Source: Arsenophonus sp045399315
Lineage (GTDB): Bacteria > Pseudomonadota > Gammaproteobacteria > Enterobacterales > Enterobacteriaceae
DNA length: 64,000 bases
NCBI GenBank assembly: GCA_045399315.1
Contig: DAYVGO010000032.1
Span: 1 to 64,000, forward strand
Direction: 5' to 3'
Shown here: positions 20,523 through 29,794 of the stretch, in pieces
Numbering within the stretch: the first letter of the stretch is position 1
How the letters are laid out: each line of letters opens with the position of its first letter
Notes under the pieces: generated by a model
The model's database searches: none
Told to the model about the DNA's origin: nothing
The model's input: the letters and a program-made list of their open reading frames with translations, nothing else
Position numbers and translations under genes: made by a program

Positions 20523-20556
20523 TATATTACCCTCTAGATTAAGTTGATCTCCAAGT

Positions 20557-20595
20557 AGCAAGGTAAGTATTACACATTCCTGGCAAAACAGAGAA
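20557..20595 (-). promoter_or_regulatory. lpp promoter
   Basis: On the minus strand GTGTAATACTT is followed by GCTACTTGGAGATCAAC and then CTAGAGGG before the ATG. This copies the layout of the E. coli lpp promoter and leader: -10 AATACT at 20571-20566, start near 20559, leader about 37 bases. The -35 hexamer is poor. A-tracts lie further upstream. Confidence 0.7.
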
Positions 20596-20713
20596 TAAAT
20601 TTCTGTCTCTAACTTTGAATTATTAGATCTTTTTCAAATTCAGGCAGAATACTTACTTATTCTTATGCTAGTACTTAATTTGAATATTTTCTACTTCAAA
20701 TCTTGCAAGTTGT

Positions 20714-20749
20714 TTAAAAAAATTAAAAAAATTAAAAAAATTAAAAAAA
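20714..20749. repeat. Four tandem TTAAAAAAA units
   Basis: Four exact copies of a 9-bp unit of two T and seven A, about 155 bases upstream of the lpp start site in the lpp-pykF gap. Regularly spaced A-tracts bend DNA. The spacing is near but below one helical turn. Copy number could vary by slippage. Confidence 0.9.
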
Positions 20750-21042
20750 GAGAATAAATTTGATTGTTTTTTGTTCATTTTGGCTACCAATCAGCAATTT
20801 TTTAACTACCTGATTGCTTTATTTTGTCAATTATTTTTCGCGTCAGATATAAAATAAAATTATCACTGTAACGGTTACTTTTTAAATAAGACGCTGATTA
20901 TAATATTCTTACATGGAAATATTAGTTTTGAGCTAATAAAATAGATTTTAAATAAATGCTTAATGGCAAAAGTAGTTAATGGGGTTTTTTGATTATAAAT
21001 TACCAATGTTAAATATTGACGAACTAATTTTTGTTAACAGAA

Positions 21043-22455
21043 TTATAAAATATGGACCGATGAGGTATTTGTCGTGCCGCTCGGTACTAGTGCACCAGAA
21101 ACCATAACGACAATATCACCTTGTTCACCCATATTGTTCGCTAAAGCAACTTGCTTACCAATACGATAGAAATCGTCTGTAGAAGCAATTTCGGTCACTA
21201 ATTGTGAAATAACACCTTTAACTAATAATAATTGACGGGCAGTTTCTTCATTAGTTGTTAAAGCAAGGATCGGTGCCGTTGGAAAATATTTCCGCACTGA
21301 CTTAGCTGATTTGCCACCATAGGTTGCCACGATAATCAATTGAGAATTTAACTTCTCCGCCATTTCAACTGCGCCAAGACAAACCGCTTCAGTAATGCGT
21401 AACTTTTTACCTAATTTACTATTATCAATGCGGCTTGGCATAACTCGATCAGTACGATCACAAATGGTCGCCATAATTTTTACTGCTTCAATAGGATATT
21501 TTCCTTTTGCGCTTTCGCCAGACAGCATAACCGCATCAGTACCGTCCAGAATTGCATTTGCGACATCACCAGCTTCAGCACGGGTAGGGCGTGGGTTTTT
21601 AATCATCGAATCTAACATTTGGGTGGCGGTAATAACGACTTTATGGGCAGCGACGCATTTTTCGATCATCATTTTTTGGGCAAAGATAACTTCTTCTACC
21701 GGAATCTCGACACCAAGATCACCACGTGCTACCATGATACCATTCGAGGCCTCTAAAATTTCATCGAAATTGTTTAACCCTTCTTGGTTTTCAATTTTAG
21801 CTATTATGTGGATATTTTTACCGCCATGCTTTTCCAAATGGGCACGGATTTCTTCCACATCAGAGCGTTTGCGAATAAAGGAAGCGGCGATAAAATCCAC
21901 GCCTTGCTGGCAACCAAAAATCAGATCTTGCTTATCTTTTTCGGCCAATGCGGGTAAACCAATTGATACGCCAGGTAAATTAACACCTTTATTTTCACCC
22001 AAATCGCCATTATTTAATACCCGACAAGTGACTTCTCTATCGGTAACAGACAACACTTCCATACCGATTAAGCCATCATCAACCAGAATAGTATTACCTG
22101 GTTTAAGATCGGCGGGTAAACCTGCGTAGGTCACGGCAACATGATCTTGATTGCCTATTACTGAGCTATCGGTGGTAAAAGTGAAATTTTGCCCAGCAGT
22201 TAGCGATACATCATGGCCACCTTCAAGTCGCATTGTGCGGATCTCTGGCCCTTTAGTATCTAATAATATAGCTGCCTGTTGGTTTTTTTTAGTACAAACC
22301 GCTCGAAGATTTTTAATTCGTTGACCATGTTCTGCATGATCACCATGTGAGAAGTTTAGCCGCATGACATTCATGCCGGCATCAAGTAATTGTGAAAGTT
22401 TTTCTTCAGATTCAGTTTTGGGGCCGATAGTACAAACAATTTTGGTTTTTTTCAT
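21043..22455 (-). CDS. pykF: Pyruvate kinase I
   Basis: Converts PEP and ADP to pyruvate and ATP, the last step of glycolysis. It is 470 residues, the same as E. coli PykF. Key parts are KIVCTIGPKTES, MNVMRLNFSHGDH (active-site Arg, Asn), IIAKIENQEGLNNFDEI with the catalytic Lys and metal Glu, MVARGDLGVEIP, and ITATQMLDSMIKNPRPTRAE. The C-terminal allosteric domain ends in TNTSSVHIL. Intact; the expected neighbour of lpp. Confidence 0.97.
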   Translation of the reverse strand: MKKTKIVCTIGPKTESEEKLSQLLDAGMNVMRLNFSHGDHAEHGQRIKNLRAVCTKKNQQAAILLDTKGPEIRTMRLEGGHDVSLTAGQNFTFTTDSSVIGNQDHVAVTYAGLPADLKPGNTILVDDGLIGMEVLSVTDREVTCRVLNNGDLGENKGVNLPGVSIGLPALAEKDKQDLIFGCQQGVDFIAASFIRKRSDVEEIRAHLEKHGGKNIHIIAKIENQEGLNNFDEILEASNGIMVARGDLGVEIPVEEVIFAQKMMIEKCVAAHKVVITATQMLDSMIKNPRPTRAEAGDVANAILDGTDAVMLSGESAKGKYPIEAVKIMATICDRTDRVMPSRIDNSKLGKKLRITEAVCLGAVEMAEKLNSQLIIVATYGGKSAKSVRKYFPTAPILALTTNEETARQLLLVKGVISQLVTEIASTDDFYRIGKQVALANNMGEQGDIVVMVSGALVPSGTTNTSSVHIL

Positions 22456-22937
22456 GACAATTAATCTACGGTTTTATAGCGGTATTTTATTAATTAATTG
22501 CGGTGCTTATATCAGGTTTTGCTTTGATATAGGTTATACGCCGTAACGAATAGCTAAAAATCCACTGGTATTTAATAACGATAAATAAGTGGAATAAGTA
22601 TAAATATCATGTGTTGTTATTGCAACTGGCAGCTAATTTGTCTGTACTATCATTTAATATAGCACATTATGATATTAATGCTTAGTACTATTCATAATAT
22701 CAATATAAAACCAACAAAAAAATAAACGAATAGCCAGAATATTTTATAACAGACAATAACACCGGTAAATTTTATCTGAAATGCTAAAATTTGCTAGAAA
22801 ATATTCGGTTAAATAGACCATTTATTTATATACTAGTGGGTAATGATATATTTTGTGGTAAATAAAGGTAAATATTTACTGTTTAATTTTTTAAATGGGA
22901 TATTAATGAATAGTCATATAGATCAAGGAGGATATTT
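22456..22937. other. pykF upstream region and accessory-cluster leader
   Basis: About 480 AT-rich bases between divergent genes. It must hold the pykF promoter and that of the small gene at 22938. AAGGAGG at 22925-22931 is the ribosome site of the latter. I see no Cra site or gene. Confidence 0.5.
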
Positions 22938-23186
22938 ATGTTTAATCCGGTTAATAATAGCCAAACAAATCGTGGTATAACTATGGCAATTCAGCTTGAT
23001 AGAGTAGGAAATCTTACCATCTCGTCATCAACAAATAGGCCTCAATTTTACCAATCTCTACAAGGTGTTAACAATAGCACTATCTCATTCTCGGTAACGT
23101 CGGCAGCTGCGATGTCTAGCGGTAAAGGAGCGAGCACTTTAGGGGCTGCTAGCGCAAATAACCCAACGTTATTAACACAATCATGA
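22938..23186 (+). CDS. Unknown small Ser/Asn-rich protein
   Basis: I do not recognise this 82-residue protein. It has no signal peptide or membrane helix and is rich in Ser, Asn, Gln and Thr (LTISSSTNRPQF, VTSAAAMSSGKGASTLGAAS). That composition is common in substrates of type III secretion, but nothing proves it. The start is well supported by a strong AAGGAGG six bases upstream. Its stop overlaps the start of the next frame (ATGA), so the two form a pair. An internal ATG at codon 16 (MAIQLDR) is an alternative. The pair interrupts otherwise conserved gene order. Confidence 0.5.
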   Translation: MFNPVNNSQTNRGITMAIQLDRVGNLTISSSTNRPQFYQSLQGVNNSTISFSVTSAAAMSSGKGASTLGAASANNPTLLTQS

Positions 23187-23836
23187 ACATAACATTATCA
23201 GAAGATGAACAGCTAGTGCCAAATATCACTTTGGCTACCACAACCAGCGTAGATCCTGAGATATCATTGTATTCGCAATCAAATACCTTGCACAATTTAG
23301 CTGGTAATATTAGTAATCATCGGTTTTCATCCGCTGATCCGAATTTTGATCTGGTTAGAGAAGCAGAGCATTTTGTGGAACAAGTTATCGATCTTACGGC
23401 ATCTATAAATGAATTAGAAACTGAACGAGCGACACAGTAAGCAACAAGGCGAGGCTTTACCGCTTTAGGTGCAGGGTCATATGGTGCCCATTCTTCTCTC
23501 AATATTGAAAATTTAGAGAGCTTATCACAGCAGCAAAAGCAAGAGGAAATGACAGGCTTTGAAGCGGCAAATTATGATGTGTTAGTCACAGCGGGACATC
23601 GAACTGCTGACCGCTTTAGTGGTAAACTCAGCATCACTAGCTGTTGATGATGAAGTCGAAATGGCAAAAGCCGGTTTTCTGATATGGAGAGGTTTACACT
23701 ATTTGGGCAAGTAAATGATTGGCGACAGCCATCATTATCAGTCACAGAATCATTGGACAGGGTAAATCAAAACAGTGTTGACACTATCTCTTCAAATAGA
23801 GCGCTAGTTGAAGATGATGAGATATCAAGTAACTGA
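23183..23836 (+). pseudogene. Broken unknown gene coupled to the one before
   Basis: The start overlaps the previous stop by four bases. The first 85 codons (MNITLSEDEQLVPNI...AEHFVEQVIDLTASINELETE) end in TAA at 23438. The same frame then continues (GFTALGAGSYGAHSSLNIENLESLSQQQKQEEM...) to three stops near 23646, where a shift gives SLAVDDEVEMAKAGF. The original frame resumes with SDMERFTLFGQVNDWRQPSLS and ends at 23836. The ancestral product was thus about 217 residues, acidic and partly coiled. Family unknown. Whether the 85-residue product is made is open. Confidence 0.5.
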
Positions 23837-24049
23837 AAATAGACCAATAATAGGTGAAAACTAACCGTAGTCAGACGGTTAAATTAATAAAAATACAATT
23901 ATTCTAATAAGATAGGCATAAATAGTGTAATTTATGATGTAATTTAATATTAGTTGATCACTTTAGTGACAATATTTATTAACAGCTATAGCCAAATCTC
24001 TGTTATGGCTGTTTGCTCTTTAATTGTTTAGTAGATCAAATCCGATAAA

Positions 24050-24629
24050 TTATAACAACAAATTTTGTTCGACAAATTGCCAGTTAACCAGTGACCAAAA
24101 ATTTGTTAAATATTCTGCTCGTGCATTACGATAATCAATATAATATGCATGTTCCCAGATATCGACAGTCAATAGTGGTTTATCACTATTGGTAAGCGGA
24201 GTTATGGCATTTGAGGTATTGACTATACTGAGTTTGCTATTGGTCTTTTTGACTAACCATGTTCATCCTGAGCCAAAATTCTTAAGGGCCGTATCGGTAA
24301 ACTGCTGCTTAAATTTTTCAAATTTATCAAAGTATTGATTGATTGCTTCCGCTATTTTGCCCTTTGGCTCACCACCGGCATTAGGGGCTAAACAACGCCA
24401 ATAAAAGGTATCATTCTACACTTGAGCTACATTATTAAAAATTCCACCCTGAGCGGTTTTTATGATTTCTTCTAATGATTTATTTACAAAATTAGTATCT
24501 TTAATCGAATTATTTAAATTAATGATATGAGTGTTATGGTGTTTGTCATAATGGTACTCTAACGTTTCTTGAGAAATATGCGGTTCTAAGGCATTTTTTG
24601 CATAAGGTAGCAGGTAATTGGAAAGACAT
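24050..24629 (-). pseudogene. sodB: sodB, iron superoxide dismutase, inactivated
   Basis: The gene for cytosolic Fe-SOD is present end to end (580 bases against 582 expected) but dead. After MSFQLPA a two-base loss shifts the frame. TAG replaces the Trp of QVWNHTF, the iron-ligand His in the same motif reads as Asp (NDTF), and TGA replaces the first Trp of GSGWTW. The C-terminal ligand stretch VDIWEHAYYIDYRNARAEYL is still clear. It lies next to grxD, as in E. coli. Whether another SOD exists cannot be known from this window. Confidence 0.93.
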
Positions 24630-24875
24630 TGCTGACTCCTATTTCATCCGTTTTGTGCAACCATGTTATTAATACCGGATATCACTACATTGAAATTATC
24701 GTTTTTTAATATTAATAACTGACTAATTATGTTAATTAATTTTTATTAAATTTTGTTGTAAGATAATAAAGATAGCAACAAAAGGTTATCATGTATTGAT
24801 AGAAAATGGTATTCTATATATATGTCATGTTTGTAGTGTGGTATAATAGCCGATTTAGTTTTTAAGGAAGTGAGA

Positions 24876-25223
24876 ATGACGACTATTGAAAAGATTGAAC
24901 GTCAGGTAAATGAAAATCCAATTCTATTATATATGAAAGGTTCACCCAAATTTCCCAGTTGTGGTTTCTCGGCACAGGCTGTTCAGTTTCTTTCTGCTTG
25001 TGGTGAACGTTTTGCTTATGTAGATATTTTGCAACATCCTGATATTCGCAGTGAATTGCCTAAATATGCTAACTGGCCGACATTTCCTCAGCTATGGATT
25101 GAAGGTGAATTGATTGGTGGCTGTGATATTATTATTGAAATGTATCAGCAGGATGAATTGCAAAAATTGATCACCACAACGGCAGATAAATATCGCAATT
25201 CAGCAGAGTCTGGCGCTAAGTAG
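24876..25223 (+). CDS. grxD: Monothiol glutaredoxin GrxD
   Basis: Class II monothiol glutaredoxin that binds and transfers [2Fe-2S] clusters with glutathione. The CGFS motif is in FPSCGFSAQAVQFL; WPTFPQLWIEGELIGGCDI binds glutathione. The start at 24876, six bases inside the open frame and after AAGGAAG, gives 115 residues, the E. coli length. It is a logical partner of the SUF system about 6 kb away. It converges with rnt over a shared hairpin. Confidence 0.95.
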   Translation: MTTIEKIERQVNENPILLYMKGSPKFPSCGFSAQAVQFLSACGERFAYVDILQHPDIRSELPKYANWPTFPQLWIEGELIGGCDIIIEMYQQDELQKLITTTADKYRNSAESGAK

Positions 25224-25255
25224 CTAACTAATCTTTATAAAATATAATGAGCAAG

Positions 25256-25287
25256 AAGGCAGTGAAATAGTGCGTTACCACTGCCTT
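25256..25287 (+). terminator. Bidirectional terminator between grxD and rnt
   Basis: The inverted repeat AAGGCAGTG...CACTGCCTT (9 bp, loop about 14) lies between convergent genes and is followed by TCTCTCTT. It can serve both strands, although the T tract is weak. Confidence 0.65.
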
Positions 25288-25293
25288 TCTCTC

Positions 25294-25935
25294 TTAATCT
25301 GTGTTGAGCGGCCAGCCACCTAACTTTTTCCATTTATTGACAATTTCACAAAACAGTAATGCCGTTCTATCTGTATCGTAAAGTGCGCCATGCGCCTGTT
25401 TGCCATCAAAAGGGATCCCCGCGGTATAACAAGCTTTAGCTAAAATTGTCTGACCAAAAGCCAGTCCACTGAGTGCCGCAGTATCGAAAGTCACAAAAGG
25501 GTGGAAGGGATTGCGTTTTAGATTTGCTCGTTGAGCTGCAGCCATAATAAAACTGTGATCAAAACTGGCGTTATGAGCAACAATAATTGCCCGATTGCAA
25601 TCGTTACTTTTAACACCTTTTCTAACCATTTTAAAAATTGCATGTAAAGCTGTATATTCATCAACGGCTTCACGTAACGGGTTTGTTGGGTCGATACCGG
25701 TGAAAGCCAGTGCAGTCGCTTCTATATTTGCACCGACAAAAGGCGTTATATGGAAATGAAGTTTTTCACCAATCTCTAGCCAACCTTGTTGATCCATTTT
25801 TAGCGTCATGGCCGCAACTTCTAATAGTGCATCATTTTGTGCATTAAACCCGCCAGTTTCAACATCGATAACCACAGGGTAATAACCTCGAAAACGCTTT
25901 GCTAGTGTGTTTACGCTATTTTTTTTATTGGACAT
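25294..25935 (-). CDS. rnt: Ribonuclease T
   Basis: DEDDh-type 3' exoribonuclease that trims the 3' ends of tRNA and other stable RNAs. The exonuclease motifs are intact: PVVIDVETGGF (Asp and Glu), VAHNASFDHSF (Asp), and HGALYDTDRTALLF (His and Asp). At 213 residues it is near E. coli (215). It keeps the grxD-rnt-gloA order. Cytosolic. Confidence 0.95.
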   Translation of the reverse strand: MSNKKNSVNTLAKRFRGYYPVVIDVETGGFNAQNDALLEVAAMTLKMDQQGWLEIGEKLHFHITPFVGANIEATALAFTGIDPTNPLREAVDEYTALHAIFKMVRKGVKSNDCNRAIIVAHNASFDHSFIMAAAQRANLKRNPFHPFVTFDTAALSGLAFGQTILAKACYTAGIPFDGKQAHGALYDTDRTALLFCEIVNKWKKLGGWPLNTD

Positions 25936-26055
25936 TTGTTTAAGAATTTATACTTGAGAATAATAGATTATTATGCCAAATTTTAGCTAAAATACATTAA
26001 ATTGGCTTAAGTAGAGAAAATGTATGGATAAATGCTTAAACTATGACATAAAAGG

Positions 26056-26463
26056 TCAGTTACCTAGAGCATTACTGGCATTTTTATTTTCTATTAACTC
26101 AATTTTATAGCCATCAGGATCTTCGACAAATGCAATAATGGTTGTGCCCCCTTTTACCGGTCCGGCTTCACGAGTAACTTTGCCTCCTGCTTGACGTATG
26201 CTATCGCATGTGTCTGCCACGTTATCTACCCCTAAGGCGATATGACCAAAGGCGGTACCCATCTCATAGCGTTCAACCCCCCAATTATAAGTTAGTTCGA
26301 TCACAGCACCTTTACTTTCATCATCATAGCCAACGAAGGCAAGTGAATATTTATATTCAGGATTTTCACTTGTACATAATACACGCATACCTAATATTTC
26401 AGTATAAAAATGGATAGAGCGTTGAAGATCTCCAACACGTAACATGGTATGAAGTAAGCGCAT
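26056..26463 (-). CDS. gloA: Lactoylglutathione lyase (glyoxalase I)
   Basis: Converts the hemithioacetal of methylglyoxal and glutathione to S-lactoylglutathione. The four metal ligands are present: MRLLHTML (His5), AVIELTYNWG (Glu), AFGHIALGVD (His) and GYKIELIE (Glu). The frame is open to 26493, but MRLLHTML is the family start, placing it at 26463 and giving 135 residues as in E. coli. Intact. Confidence 0.95.
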   Translation of the reverse strand: MRLLHTMLRVGDLQRSIHFYTEILGMRVLCTSENPEYKYSLAFVGYDDESKGAVIELTYNWGVERYEMGTAFGHIALGVDNVADTCDSIRQAGGKVTREAGPVKGGTTIIAFVEDPDGYKIELIENKNASNALGN

Positions 26464-27338
26464 ATAAGCCTCTTTTTTAAGTTGAAAAACCATTCATTAT
26501 CTATTTAATATAACGTGATTTTTACTATTATTTCAATTTATATAGGGTGTTGATTAATTAAAAGTTACAATATAACCACTTATGTTGTTAATGTTGGATA
26601 TTGACAATGTAAAGAAGTTGTTATGCTAACTTTATAATAGTTATTCAACGATAATTCTTAGCTGATGTTATTATAGACTATTTATTGCCATAAATATTGT
26701 AATCTGAACAATTATATTTATTCATAAGTTATGTTTGGTGACACCAAACCAATTAACTTTTTATTATTGCTAGATACTAATTTATTAGTCTATTACTTAA
26801 ATATCATTTTTATTTTCAAATTATATGTTGACTTATTAGCTTATTTCATTTGGTATTATTTACATAAGATATAATATGTATTTATTAGTTTTTTTTCAAC
26901 TTTCAGGTGATTTATTAAAAATCAGTATAGACTTACTATCTAAGTATAGCTGAATAAATGCTTTTAAGAATATTTATAACAAATTTTTATAATAACTTTT
27001 ATTTTTATTGCCTATTTTTTGCAAATTAAAAATAATATTAATATAAAAAATATAGAATAGAATTTAGATGGAGGCTATTTTTGTAAGGATATTTAACTAA
27101 TAGCCTTTGTTTTATATAGTAAATATGTGGGTAATGATTAGAACACTAATTAAGTCAACTTAATATACTAATCATGAAAGATAAATTTATATATTTTTAT
27201 GCTAAATATAAATTTAAATCTTTACGCATTTCTATATTGATATCTTAGTAAATAGAAATAGATATATATTTCTAAAATATTAATTGACAATTTAATAATT
27301 ATAGATATGTATGGTATTCTATTTTTAAGGAGGAACAA
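26464..27338. other. AT-rich gap between gloA and slyA
   Basis: About 0.9 kb of AT-rich DNA with no open frame of note and no gene remnant I can name. AAGGAGG just before 27339 is the slyA ribosome site. Confidence 0.5.
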
Positions 27339-27757
27339 TTGGAATCGAAAATAGGAACTGATCTTGCGTGCTTAGTTCGAATCTGGGGGGCATTGATTGA
27401 TCATCGTCTGAAACCATTAAAGCTTACTCAAACTCATTGGATAACCTTATATAACATTAGCCAATTACCGCCTGATTAGTCACACATTCAATTGGCCAAA
27501 GCAATAGGTATTGAACAACCATCACTAGTTAGAATCCTCGATCAATTAGAAGAAAAGGAATTGATTAATCGTCATACTTGCGTGAACTATAGACAAGTGA
27601 AAAGAGTTAAATTAATAGAACAGTCGATGAAACTTATCAACGAAGTTGATGCTATAATTGAAAAAACACGAAATGAGATATTAGGAGATATTACACATGA
27701 TGAGTTAATATACTTTATTCATTGATATTAAAACTCGAGTAAAATATCATTCGTAAT
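27339..27757 (+). pseudogene. slyA: slyA, MarR-family regulator, inactivated
   Basis: SlyA is a winged-helix regulator that relieves H-NS silencing and controls host-interaction genes in enterics. The frame starts with TTG at 27339 after AAGGAGG and reads ESKIGTDLACLVRIWGALIDHRLKPLKLTQTHW. TAG (27477-27479) replaces the Gln after PPD. It then continues in frame with the DNA-binding core IQLAKAIGIEQPSLVRILDQLEEKELI. Near 27720 a shift, then TAA, break the C-terminal dimer helix (LILKLE-stop-NII). The neighbouring slyB is intact. Confidence 0.9.
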
Positions 27758-27804
27758 AAATGGTTGAGTGCTATAAAAAGATTAAATGGCGTTATAGAAT
27801 AGAG

Positions 27805-27844
27805 GCATCCACGGCTAATTATTTTAAATGTAGCCGTGGGATGC
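27805..27844. terminator. Hairpin between slyA remnant and slyB
   Basis: A long stem, GCATCCACGGCTA against TAGCCGTGGGATGC with one bulged G, closes a 13-base loop between convergent genes. It lacks a good T tract, so it may act as a weak terminator or protect the slyB mRNA 3' end. Confidence 0.6.
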
Positions 27845-27857
27845 TATTTAAGTTGAA

Positions 27858-28325
27858 TTAACGAGGTGAAACCGTAATGTTATTTCCGCTACCTATAATA
27901 GATACACGTTGTCCATAACGGAAACTATTTGGATCACCTTTTTGCACCACAGAGATGATACGGCCATTATCTAGCCGAATTTCCAATTGAATGCCTTTAG
28001 TTTTGTTAAGTGCCCCTTGAATATTTTGGCCGGCAACGCCACCGGCGATCGCACCCGCTGCTGTTGCAAGGTTTTTTCCAGTGCCCCCGCCAACAGTATT
28101 ACCTAATAAACCACCAAGAACAGCTCCACCGAGCGCACCAATGATGTTTTCGTCACCACCGGCCTGAATATTAACCGGAGTTACGCGAGTAATTGTACCA
28201 TAGGTTACGCTTTGTACTTGTTTAGCTTGGGAAGCAGTATAAGTGTCTCCAGAAAGACTACCTGTATTTATACAGCCGGATAAAGCTGTAACTGTAAAAA
28301 TACCGACGAAAACTTGCTTTAACAT
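27858..28325 (-). CDS. slyB: Outer-membrane lipoprotein SlyB
   Basis: Glycine-zipper lipoprotein of the outer membrane (Pcp/SlyB family); in E. coli it is PhoP-activated and helps keep the envelope stable under stress. The signal peptide ends in TALSGC with the lipidated Cys at residue 18. The glycine zipper spans residues 60-103 (GALGGAVLGGLLGNTVGGGTGKNLATAAGAIAGGVAGQ). The 155 residues equal E. coli. Adjacent to slyA as in E. coli. Intact. Confidence 0.95.
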   Translation of the reverse strand: MLKQVFVGIFTVTALSGCINTGSLSGDTYTASQAKQVQSVTYGTITRVTPVNIQAGGDENIIGALGGAVLGGLLGNTVGGGTGKNLATAAGAIAGGVAGQNIQGALNKTKGIQLEIRLDNGRIISVVQKGDPNSFRYGQRVSIIGSGNNITVSPR

Positions 28326-28653
28326 GATTACTCCTTTTGGAAATCTAATTTGCAGTGTAATAATAATTATGAATAAACAAAAATCATAATTTATTGACTA
28401 TAAACACACTGGATAATCAGACAAATAGCAGAATTAATTTACTTACTACAATCTAACTATAGTTTAAACATTAATAATTTTTTCTTAAAGTAATAAATTT
28501 AGCTTAATTAAGCTAATTTTAATTAAAATATTTGTAACATGTCATTTTTATATATTATTTCGATGAGTTAAATATTTTAAAGTAAAAACTGGCAACAGAG
28601 AAATATTAAATGACTGAAGCGTAGTATAAAGAAAAAATAAGCAGAGGGCAAAC
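28326..28653. other. slyB-anmK divergent promoter region
   Basis: About 330 AT-rich bases holding the slyB promoter and the former anmK promoter. I could not find a clear PhoP box (TGTTTA direct repeat) or any gene. Confidence 0.4.
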
Positions 28654-29760
28654 ATGCAAGCAGGTCACTATATAGGTGTTATGTCAGGCACAAGTCTTGA
28701 TGGGGTCGATGTTGTTTTAGTTGAGATGAATGATAAAAAGGTGGTTCAATTAGGCGAGATTTCATTACCATTTCCAGCTGAACTAAAAAATCAAGTCTTA
28801 TCTATATGTAAAGGTCAAGCGGTGAAATTATCAAAAATAGGTAAAATTGATTATGATCTTGGCACTTTATATGCTGATGCGGTCAGTAAGCTATTGAAAC
28901 ATTTATCATTACAGCCTCTGACATTACGGCTATAGTGTGTCATGAGCAAACTGTATGGCACCAACCTAATGAACAAAAGCCTTTTACCCTCCAGTTAGGT
29001 GATAATAATAGAATTGTTGCATTAATCAAAATCACGGTAGTTGGTGATTTTCGTCGTAGGGATATGGCTTATGGTGGACAAAGCACTCCTTTAATACCCG
29101 CTTTTTACCATATGTACTTAGTCATCCCAGCGAAAATCGTATTATTTTAAATATTGGTGGCATCGCTAATCTGTCTATTTTGTTTGGGAATTCAACGAGT
29201 AAAGGATATGATATTGGGCCAGGAAATATGCTGTTGGATATTTGGGTGAATCAACATTTAAATAAACCCTATGTTAATAATGGTAATTGGGCACGCTCAG
29301 GGCAGGTTAATTTGTTATTAACTGAAATGCTTGCTGATCCTTATTTTAAGTGGCCAGTGCTGAAGAGTACCGGCAGAGAACATTTTAATCTGGCATGGTT
29401 ACAGAAATATCTAACATCATACTCGAATTTGTCGGCACAAGATGTACAGGCGACACTAACAGAATTAACAATCCGTTCGATTGTTGAGCAGGTTTTACTT
29501 TTTAGAGCTGCGAATTACTTGTTAGTTTGTGGTGGGGCGCTAAAAATAGTCATCTTATGGCACGCCTAAAAGAATTGTTACCCAACATTGTGGTAGCAGC
29601 AACAGATAAATATGGCTTGAGGGGTCATAATATGAAAGCGTTGGTTTTTGCTTGGTGAGTGGCTAGTACTTTATCGGGTTTACCAGGTAATTTACCGTCG
29701 GTTACCGGTGCCGGGCAAGAAACTGTTTTAGGTGCAATTTACCCAGCCAATAGCGCATAA
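28654..29760 (+). pseudogene. anmK: anmK, anhydro-MurNAc kinase, inactivated
   Basis: AnmK phosphorylates anhydro-N-acetylmuramic acid in cell-wall recycling. The gene is nearly full length. Its N-terminus is GVMSGTSLDGVDVVL (ATP site), then HEQTVWHQP, VVGDFRRRDMAYGGQSTPL, NIGGIANLS, YDIGPGNMLLDIWVNQ, KSTGREHFNLAWL, and VTGAGQETVLGAIYPAN at the end. Frameshifts near 28930, 29110, 29530 and 29650 break it. Muropeptide recycling through this kinase must be lost. Confidence 0.93.
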
Positions 29761-29794
29761 CATCATAGCCATCATAACCAGGCAGAGGCAGAAA

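Noticed and set aside
21395..22129. Long plus-strand open frame (244 codons) antisense to pykF
   Set aside because: It lies wholly inside the intact pykF gene; its translation has no domain and mirrors codon bias of the sense strand.
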